Shown here in pieces: positions 52,272 to 59,700 of a stretch of 64,000 nucleotides of DNA. Numbering within the stretch: the first letter of the stretch is position 1; the number at the start of each line of letters is the position of its first letter. The notes beneath the pieces were generated by a model, which saw only the letters and a program-made list of their open reading frames with translations, had not been told where the DNA came from and did not search any database. The stretch is taken from assembly GCA_018136815.1 (NCBI GenBank), contig CM030937.1, forward strand, positions 5,818,526-5,882,525. The letters are read 5' to 3'. The DNA is from Isochrysis galbana. Its lineage: Eukaryota; Haptophyta; Isochrysidales; Isochrysidaceae. Both the position numbers and the translations under genes were made by a program.

Positions 52272-53265
52272 TGGTAGAACAGCCTATCAAAATATGGAGA
52301 GCGTCATCAAAAGCTATAACGTCTTCGTCGATTCGCATCAATCGACAAAGAGGATCAATCTGTTCGAGCAAGCTCCAAATGGTGGCGTTGTGCGAGTTTC
52401 GTTGAAGCAGATTCAAGTCCACCGAACATTCGGGAACGTCGATGCCAACTACCTCCGATTCCGTGTCAAAATTGATGATGAAAGCATGCCGCTCACCGAC
52501 AGATCGTCGTTCATTAATACAATGACCGAGATCGTCCTCCCTGACGCCCATTACTCGGATCCGAGTGAGCTGTTTAAGCTGAAAGCGGAGCGCATCAAGG
52601 CGTTTATTCAAGAAACCTACACGAACGCCTACGTAGACTACTACATCAACAGCAACGGCACAGTCACATGGATGATCAGCGGGGACTTCATCACTGATAG
52701 AAAGTCTCTGTATTTGAAGGAATACGGCATACCAACTATGGAATTTTCAACCGCCATTGCTGACATAGATCAGCCGATCGTTTACGAGCGTTTTGGGAAG
52801 TATTTTTACCTACGAATCGATGGAGCGACTGGGAATCTGGAGAGCAAAGAACTGAGCTCGTCATTAGAAGTCGTCGATCCTTCTAACGACGAGCTCATTC
52901 AGAGCGACATCCTTGGCGTGATCGAGTTCATGACCTCTCTGAAGCGCTGTTTATTGTTAAGGCCGAGTCGTTTAAATTTTTCCTTTAGTCGCTTACCCTC
53001 TACCTCGTCCATACCCTTGATCTCTTCCAACTTTTCCCTTACTTTTCTAGTGTTGTTACCATCCGTTTTACCCATCTTGTCATGCTTTAGTCGAACATCG
53101 GCGTCGCTTATGGTAAGCTCGTCGCCGAACTCTAGCTTGCTCACATTTCGCCATTCTATGTGCTTGTACACTCGTTCATCATTGCAGCTCAGTGGCTTCA
53201 ACAAATCCGGGATCTTGAACATGAGCTTCAGCAACTCCCAACTGTCGAGCCCGGATTGTCGTTGA
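52189..53265 (+). CDS. Unknown viral-type protein, no clear start, 3' part antisense to the next gene
   Basis: Open frame without a good ATG: the first in-frame ATG with coding-like sequence is near 52294. Residues 20-255 are polar and beta-rich (RVSLKQIQVHRTFGNVDANY, DYYINSNGTVTWMISGDF, KYFYLRIDGATGNLESK), the composition of a structural or DNA-binding protein; I recognise no family. From about 52940 the frame becomes Ser/Leu-rich and is simply the complement of the minus-strand gene at 52899-53783, so the true gene probably ends or was cut near there. It may once have been continuous with the preceding gene through a frameshift in the 52189-52271 overlap. Confidence 0.5.
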   Translation: MASSRSTSLRNQKTVDFEVGSRKLSVHDGRTAYQNMESVIKSYNVFVDSHQSTKRINLFEQAPNGGVVRVSLKQIQVHRTFGNVDANYLRFRVKIDDESMPLTDRSSFINTMTEIVLPDAHYSDPSELFKLKAERIKAFIQETYTNAYVDYYINSNGTVTWMISGDFITDRKSLYLKEYGIPTMEFSTAIADIDQPIVYERFGKYFYLRIDGATGNLESKELSSSLEVVDPSNDELIQSDILGVIEFMTSLKRCLLLRPSRLNFSFSRLPSTSSIPLISSNFSLTFLVLLPSVLPILSCFSRTSASLMVSSSPNSSLLTFRHSMCLYTRSSLQLSGFNKSGILNMSFSNSQLSSPDCR

Positions 53266-53783
53266 TTGATGCGCCGCTTAGCATCAATGAACTCCCACCA
53301 TCGTTCTTTGTGCTTAAGATCTTGCAAGTTCTTCAGAGCATAGCTAGTGATGTTAGTAGAAATGATGGGAATATAATGATCCTCGATGAGCGCAATGGTC
53401 TTGATGTTAGTGCCCTTGCCGATCTTCGTCAAGTTCTTATCACCTTGAGTGCGCACATGAAGTTGGATCCCATCTACACTATCGTCGAGAATGTACTTGA
53501 TGTTCGTTCGTGAAATCTTACTGCGCATGAACTTGCGCTTGATGCTGTCAATGAGTGCCTCGTCTACGCCCGACTCTTGAAGAGCGTTGATTAGGCATGG
53601 TGTTGTATAATTTTCAGCGCTTGTGTGACGCTCGTAAAGTTGGATCTTCTCGAGTATCGGAAGCGCGTATTCGCGGAATTCCCCGCACCCAATCACGTCG
53701 AAATCGATCCACCACTTCAAAAATTCGCCTCCGGGGCGGGACCACCTACCATTTCGGCTCACTGCACGAATCTCTATCGTCAA
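52899..53783 (-). CDS. N-terminal module of a viral/plasmid-type DNA polymerase, isolated
   Basis: 294 codons ending at 52899, no ATG at the upper end; the frame opens just inside the right inverted repeat. The middle has a Cys-Leu-x2-Ala-Leu start (PCLINALQESGVDEALID), a helix with SKISRTNIKYIL, a strand IQLHV, then IKTIALIEDHYIPI and ITSYALKNL. This succession (C-L-I-x-A-L ... DHYF ... YT-x-Y-x-I-x-N) matches, from memory, the domain that precedes family B DNA polymerase in polinton-like and related viral mobile DNA. The catalytic polymerase, expected downstream, is missing: the protein stops after a Lys-rich tail. Function without the polymerase is unclear. Assignment is moderate. Confidence 0.5.
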   Translation of the reverse strand: MTIEIRAVSRNGRWSRPGGEFLKWWIDFDVIGCGEFREYALPILEKIQLYERHTSAENYTTPCLINALQESGVDEALIDSIKRKFMRSKISRTNIKYILDDSVDGIQLHVRTQGDKNLTKIGKGTNIKTIALIEDHYIPIISTNITSYALKNLQDLKHKERWWEFIDAKRRINQRQSGLDSWELLKLMFKIPDLLKPLSCNDERVYKHIEWRNVSKLEFGDELTISDADVRLKHDKMGKTDGNNTRKVREKLEEIKGMDEVEGKRLKEKFKRLGLNNKQRFREVMNSITPRMSL

Positions 53784-53798
53784 TGGACCGCTGGCGCT

Positions 53799-53887
53799 AC
53801 TTCAAGGCGTGCGGGCAGGTGCGCTGAGGGGTGTCGTGATAGTACCGGGCTAGTGGGAGTAGTGGTACTAACGCTCAGTTGTTTTAT
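53799..53887 (-). repeat. Right inverted repeat of the viral segment
   Basis: Inverted copy of 49204-49292. It is followed at once by repeat E, so its outer part is probably truncated by that insertion. Confidence 0.9.
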
Positions 53888-54130
53888 CTGGGCCCTGGTC
53901 TCCCCTGCCTCTCCCTCGCTGGCGCTCCTGGGCCTCAGGGGCCCCCACTCTGCACCTGTCTGCTTGTCGAACAGGGGGGGAGGGGGGGTTGGAGCGATGG
54001 GCTGGCCACGAGGGGCCAGGACGCGCGAATCAGGCGCGCCTGTCAGGGAGAGAGTGGGTCAGCACGGCAGTGGCCTCCTGGCAAGCCATCAGGCATGCCA
54101 GGAGAGTGGGTGGTTCCTCCCCCATGGCAG
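53888..54130 (+). repeat. Dispersed repeat E, copy 2
   Basis: CTGGGCCCTGGTCTCCCCTG.., G-run, GATGGGCTGGCCACGAGG. Matches 17020-17215 (inverted) and 55465-55700. It leads into a LINE 3' UTR without a break. Confidence 0.6.
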
Positions 54131-54281
54131 CACCAAACAAAGTTGCTGACAGAGACAAAGGAACCTAGACACAACCCAAACAAACAAAAAGTGACCAGAC
54201 GGACACACAAGACGACAACGACAAATCCAAAAGGCCTGCCCGGACCCCACACTCTGAACCACGCCTCAGGTAGAGCACCGA
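54131..54281 (+). mobile_element. LINE 3' UTR, left part, interrupted by a solo LTR
   Basis: AAACAAACAAAAAG.GACCAGACGGACACA.., GGCCTGCCCGGACCCCACACTC.., up to GCACCGA, exactly as at 16545-16660. The UTR resumes at 55041. Confidence 0.85.
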
Positions 54282-55040
54282 TGTGGAAATCAAAGCCTCA
54301 GCTTGGATTGTAACGAGATGAGCGAGATGTAACGAGATGGCCTGATGGCCCGACGACGAGATGAACGAGATGGCCTTGATGGCCCGACGAGATGAACGAG
54401 ATGGCCCTGGGGCCCGACGAGATGAACGAGATTTTTCGGGTAACGGAACTGGACGAGGAGTTTCCCCACTAAGCTTGGTCGTAATGCGGTGAAACCGATT
54501 TGCAGACAAGCGGGAAACCGGGGCGGAAGGAACTCGGAAGGAACTGGCAAGGAAGCCGGCAGGAAGGCAGAGGAAATGTCTTGGCAAGGCGACGGAGGCA
54601 GGATTTTAACGGTAGACGGAGTGCAGAATTTTAACGGTAGGAAGGCAGGATATTTTAACAGTAGGAAGAGGCAGGATTTTTACCGTAGAAGAAGAGCGTG
54701 GAATTTTTAATGGTAGAAGATGAGTGCGGAATTTAACTGTAGAAGAAGAGCGGAGAGGAGAAGGAGCGGGGCTCGAACTGCAGAGCGCTCCGTCCGGACT
54801 CGAACTCGCGACCCAGAGCAAAAGGTTGGTGGAGGCGGTGGGTTGAACCACTATGCCACGCGAGAGTTTACGTAGCCATAGGGCCGATGGGAAGGGCTGA
54901 GAACCGCCCTATATACTCTGGGTTTTTGTCTCTTCTTTTTCACTTTTCTTCTTCTTTCTTCCTCTGTTTCTTTTTACTGTTTACTGTTTCTCTTTTTACT
55001 GTTATTTCTTTTTTGCCTCTGAGACATCGCGAATGCGACA
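54282..55040 (-). mobile_element. Solo LTR (759 bp) with 5-bp target-site duplication
   Basis: Inserted in the LINE 3' UTR: ACCGA occurs on both sides (54277-54281 and 55041-55045) and the insert runs TG..CA. Its right end TCGCGAATGCGACA is the same as the inferred terminus of the chromovirus LTR at 21626-21639, so it belongs to a related gypsy family on the minus strand. No internal region is left, the usual result of LTR-LTR recombination. Inside are GATGGCC..CGACGAGATGAACGAGAT short repeats (54320-54430) and TTTTAACGGTAG-type repeats (54600-54750). Confidence 0.8.
54797..54858 (-). promoter_or_regulatory. RNA polymerase III-like A and B boxes (tRNA-derived sequence)
   Basis: Minus strand: A box TGGCATAGTGG (54858-54848) and B box GAGTTCGAGTC (54807-54797), 51 bp apart. 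Acceptor and T stems do not pair, so this is not a working tRNA; a tRNA-derived stretch captured in the LTR, or a SINE relic, is more likely. Confidence 0.45.
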
Positions 55041-55190
55041 ACCGAGGCCGGACCCCGGAAACCGAAGAAAAAGGAAAGAAGGGGGGCAGGGGAAGAGGTG
55101 GAGGGAGGGAAGATAAGGGCGGTGTAGATAGCGAAGGGGAGCCCCGTGACTAGTAGGTGTGTAGCCCTGAATCTTCAGAAGTTTTTTTTC
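55041..55190 (+). mobile_element. LINE 3' UTR, right part
   Basis: ACCGAGGCCGGACCCCGGAAACCGAAG.. to GTAGGTGTGTAGCCCTGAATCTTCAGAAG and a T-run, nearly identical to 16657-16805. It completes the UTR begun at 54131. Confidence 0.9.
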
Positions 55191-55194
55191 GCAT

Positions 55195-55262
55195 GGCAGG
55201 GGAGGAGTGGAGAGAGGGGGGGGCTCGTGCCCCCCCATGGGCGAACTAAGTATAAACTTAGT
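55195..55262 (+). repeat. Repeat F, copy 2
   Basis: GGCAGGGGAGGAGTGGAGAG, a GGGGGGGCTCGTGCCCCCCC hairpin, then the palindrome ACTAAGTATAAACTTAGT. Other copies: 31586-31672 (inverted) and 55718-55788. Confidence 0.85.
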
Positions 55263-55464
55263 CGTGAGGAAACCTGGAATCTAGACTTGACAAACAGGCT
55301 CGAAGGAACGAAACGAGAACTCGAATTCTAGATCGCTAGGGACGAACCCTACCAACCTAGACCTAGATGTACCTGAGCTTCACCGTGTGGCGGCACGGCG
55401 AAGGACCTGGAAATAAGAGCCTGGAAATCGCATCATCTAGGATGAATGCGACAAGGTGAGGCTG
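55263..55464. other. short spacer with possible LTR end
   Basis: GAATGCGACAAGGTGAGG near 55443 resembles the GAATGCGACA terminus of the LTRs described above; it may be another LTR fragment. No gene. Confidence 0.3.
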
Positions 55465-55717
55465 GGGCATGGCCCTGACCCCTCCTGCCTCTCCCTCGCT
55501 GGCGTTCCGAGCCCCTGCGGGTCGACTAGCTGGCTGGGGGGTCCTGAACAGGGGGGCCCAGGGGGAGGAGGGGCTGGTCAGAGGGATGGGCTGGCCATGA
55601 CGGGGCAGGGTGGGCGAATCAGGCGTGCCTGTGGGGAGAGGAATGGGTCAGGCCAGGGCAGTGTGCTCCTGGCAAGTCATCGGGCGTGCCAGGAGAGTGA
55701 GTGGTTCCGCCCCCATG
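55465..55717 (+). repeat. Dispersed repeat E, copy 3
   Basis: CCTCCTGCCTCTCCCTCGCTGGCG.., GATGGGCTGGCCATGACGGGG. Related to 53888-54130 but followed here by repeat F, not by a LINE tail. Confidence 0.6.
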
Positions 55718-55788
55718 GCAGAGGAGGAGTGGAGAGAGAGGGGGGCTCGTGCCCCCCCCTGGGCGAACTAAGTATAAACTTAGTTCTT
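55718..55788 (+). repeat. Repeat F, copy 3
   Basis: Near-identical to 55195-55262, including the GGGGGGCTCGTGCCCCCCC hairpin and the ACTAAGTATAAACTTAGT palindrome. Confidence 0.85.
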
Positions 55789-56732
55789 GGGCCCCCACAA
55801 CAGAACGTAATCAAATAGCGTAATCAAATAATGACAAAAGAGTTAAGTTGGCGCAGTCCTCTTTCGTAGAGGAAAGCACATTCGTTTCTTGATTACTAGT
55901 GTTGTTTGTGAATAACAATCGTTGGTAGAGTATCCCTCTCGAATCCATGAAGTTGGTGCAAGCTTGGAATCGTATGAGACGGGGATCGCTCGGATCTGGC
56001 GTCTAGCCGCAGCCCGGCACCGGTATGCACCCTAAGCACTAGTAGCTAGTAAGTATCGACGGTCAAGGAACACTAACTTCCAAAACGGCAGGAAGACCAT
56101 GGTTGCCGTCCTTTCTCGTCGCGAGACGCCACGCGTCCGTTGATGAGAGCATTGGCCTCTACCCAAGGGTTGCCTTCTGAGCCACCGATGTAGGATGAGC
56201 TCCAATTACCCGTGCGAAGGGGAAAGACAACCTGATATCCAGATTGTGCGGAGCCCTTTAGTGTGTTACCAGCAGATCGAGCAGAATAGCAAAGGTACCA
56301 GAAGAAAAGTTTACCCACAAAATAGTATTTTGATCGAGATTGCGCGTGTGGTGCCATCGTCCCGAAAGCGACCGGCGAACGAGAGCAGCGCATGTGATGC
56401 CATCGCTGAGAAAGCGCTCGGCGAAGGAGAATAGACACGGACGACCATCTTCTCCAAGTCGGGCAGGCAGATAGAGGGCTCAAACGAGGGCACATTAGCG
56501 AAGCAAGATAGATGCGATAATGGTGCAAAAGGCATGTGATGAGCGTCAAAATCGTCAAGGCCCCGTGGGAGAAGGGCGTTCCACAACAACGGGAATAAAA
56601 GGAAACAACATTTCCGTCTCTTCTCCGAGTCGTACACGTCGTCATCCACTGTTTACAAATGGGATCAGTTTTGCGTCGAGGACGGGCGAGAAGGATGTCG
56701 AGAGCATGCTACGTGCGGCATCGATTTGGATG
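55789..56732. other. intergenic, no gene recognised
   Basis: A minus-strand frame of 190 codons (56073-56645) has a coding-like end (GYQVVFPLRTGNWSSSYIGG) but no domain I know; it might be an exon of an unrecognised gene. Otherwise nothing is supported. Confidence 0.35.
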
Positions 56733-59700
56733 CTACAAGTCTTGGGCTGCTGGTGCCAATGTCGATTCCTCTGCAACGGGAGGCACATCCGACACCTTAG
56801 CCCGAGAAAACGTACCGCCTCCCCCCCTGCGGGCATTCGACGGCGGCACAGGCATTTTGCGGTGGACGACGCCCTCTTCGATTGGGGGCGCGACAATGGG
56901 GCTGGTTGCAGGTGCCTCCTGATGCGTCTCGCCCTTGTCCTTGTTGCGCAGCGCTGCCATCCTCTCCAATGGGTTCGGTCCCATGCGACCACCGATAGCT
57001 TGCTGGACTTTCGATGGGGTGGACTCACTGGGCTCGTCTTGGGAGCCGGAGCGGAATGCCGAACGTGCTGCGATGGCGCGAGCGAGGCGTTCATCGGTTG
57101 CTGCTGGCAAGGCTAGCCGTGGAGGCGGCCGGTGATCGGGCGGCTTTTCCAAGAAGGAACTTCTCCGCTCCACTGCCGTTTCTAAGTCCGTGACGTCCAT
57201 GACGGGTGCTAATTGCGGAGCTGCTCTCACTTTCTTGGCCGGCGGCGGTGGCGGCGGAGCGCGATGCTCCTGCGCAACCGCGAGTCTTGTGGCTGATTTC
57301 AACGGGACAACTGTTGGTGGCACCTTCTTGGCTATCGACGCGGCTGCTTGACCATCGGCAACGTTGGGCTCGGCTGGAGCTCGTGCCAATGTGGACTGCA
57401 CCTCTGTTGGGGAAGCTCGGGCTAGCATGAGCTTTGCACGGAATGCTCTCCGTGCGATCCGGCCCTTCCACACGGCAGCGATTAGAGTCGCAGCACTGTG
57501 TTTCCTTGTAAGCACTTCCGTGAGCTGAAGGGAGGACCGCGTCCTTCCCGTGGGGGCAACGTCCTTCGCCGCCTTCAACTCTTCCGAAACCCGAACCCCA
57601 GAGCTGAACTCGTGTTGCGCCTCGAAGACCGGCTGAACCTCAGGGACACGCGTGCTTGCAAGCAGTTCAAGATTTTCATGCTGCTTTTCCGCCTCCTTCT
57701 CCACCTCGGAGAGCTGCACCCCTGCCGTTGTCGCGCCATCGACCACAAGCTTGCCGCCAAGCTTCAGCAACTCTTGCGCGGTCTCTGGCGCATGGTTGTT
57801 GTGTGCAAACTGCTTCAACGCGGTCATCACATCGGAGGGCATGGAGGGCAACTTCGGCGCATTCGAACTGGAGCCTGCCTCGCCCTCATACTCAGCCTTG
57901 ACGACCGAGCTCAGCATCTTGAACAGCTCATCCTTGGTGGGCTCCCGGCCTGTTTTCTTCTTGAATTCGGCGCGGAGCGCCTTCATCAGCTCTTCCGCCT
58001 TGAGGGGCTCGCCCTCCGGCATCGCGCTTCTGTCACCAAGGATGGATCGCATGTACGCCACTCCGCTCTTGTCGTCCGCAAATTCACCGGTGTGCGCTTC
58101 GTAGTCTGCTCGCGCCGCGGCTAGGACCGCTGGTGGGCAATTGGCCACAGCGAGCTCCATCTTGCCCTTCTGCATGAGGTTAGAGAGGAGCCCCAACTTC
58201 TCGGTCTCGGTCGGGTCACGGCCATGTCGCTTGTAAAATTCTCTAGCAAGAGCGTTTGATAGTGCCTCCGGCAGCCCTCGGCCGTGCGCAACCTTGCGAC
58301 TACGCTTGCGCTGCCTCCGCTTGTACACGCAGAACGCAACGATTCCAATGATGATGATGGTGAGCACGACTGGGAAAGTGATGCTCACGGCGACGGGAAC
58401 GGTGGTGACTCCGAAGGCGATAGCGGGCGAGGGAGCATCCGGCGGGCTTGGCGGCGGCATCGGGGGTACTGGGGGCGACGGTGGGGAGGGGGGGAGGGGG
58501 GGGGGCTTGAAGGACTCGGAGGGGGTGGTGGGTTCGGGGGCGACGGTGGAGATGGAGGCTCATAGTCGACCACGGCCACTACGCCCGTAGGCTGAAAGTC
58601 GTTGGCTGTCCATGCATTTTCCTCATTCCACGGCCCCTCGGACCAACACAATGTGTACGTCGCCGACGTTCCCTCCGAGATGTTTAGCCGAAAGAAGGTG
58701 TGACGTCGCGAGTCTAAAATGCCGCCGTGGGTAGAGTCGAGCGCAGCCGTGCTTGTCGACTCGCACCGGGAGCTCAACGACCATTTGATGATGTCTCCCG
58801 GCCGTGTGGCAGTTGTGAAGGACAGTCCAGTGGGGGATTGCACTAGGGTGCGGCGCGATCGAGCGCCTCCAAGATGGCCGAGGGCTACCCGGATGACCTC
58901 CGGTTCGCCCTCCTGCCCATCCCACAAGCGGCGTCGCGTGCGTAATGACGCTGGGGACGCAGGCGGCAAGCTCGGGGGTGGTAGTGATGGTGACGGCGGG
59001 CTCCCGGGAGGTGGTAGTGGTGGTGGAGTCGCGGGTGGAGGGGCCGACGGTGGGCTCGACGGTGGACTGGGTGGCGGGAGTGGTGGCGACGGTGGTGACG
59101 GTGGCAATGGAGACATCGGCGGCGCGGACGGCGGCAAGGGTGAGGATGGGGGAGGTTGGGATGGAGGCCTTGGCGGAGGGCCTGGCGGCAAGGCCGGAGG
59201 GGGAGGCGGCATCGGTGGTGGTGGCTGAATGATCTCGAGCTCGTACCACTTGTTGTTGTCGACTCGTATTTCGAAGTCGGCTCCTTGAGGCCACCAGTCC
59301 GCGCGATGCAGTTCAATCAAGGGTGGTGGGCTGGGTGGAGTGTTGGGTGGTGAGCTTGGTGGGGAGGGCGGGGAGGGTGGGGAGGGCGGGGGGGGGCTTG
59401 GTGGAGGCGGCGGCGGACGTGAAGGATCGCCAAAGGGAACGTTTGGCGGAGAGGGCGGTGGGCGCGGGGGCGGTGGGGCCGGGGGCGGATTTGGTGGCGG
59501 CGGCGGGGATGGTGGGCTTGGGGGGCTCGGCGGCAGCGATGGCGGCGGTGGCGACGGCGGTGGCGAGGGCGGCGGAGACGGCGGCGGAAGTGATGGAGGA
59601 AGAGAAGGCGGAGAGGGCGGCGGAGAAGGCGGGGGTGGCGAGGGCGGGGGCGGTGAGGGCGGCGGGAGGACTGGTGGAGGATAGGGCGGTGGGGGCGACG

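Larger units (their letters stand above)
49204..53887. mobile_element. Inverted-repeat-bounded viral segment (polinton-like virus or similar), degraded
   Basis: An 89-bp sequence at 49204-49292 recurs inverted at 53799-53887 with three mismatches. Between them, 4.5 kb of mostly AT-richer DNA carries a GIY-YIG nuclease, a DUF5871-like protein, an unknown protein, a viral-type polymerase N-terminal module and a hydroxylase remnant, all intronless and unlike the host genes in composition. This gene mix is known from polinton-like viruses, virophages and large algal DNA viruses. No major capsid gene, packaging ATPase or complete polymerase is present, so it is a deleted or nonautonomous copy. No target-site duplication was found, and the repeat belongs to a family that extends further outwards (see 16808-16955), so the true ends are not fixed. 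Confidence 0.65.

Noticed and set aside
54780-54870. tRNA gene on the minus strand
   Set aside because: A and B boxes are present, but the T and acceptor stems do not pair and the box spacing is too long for a plain tRNA.
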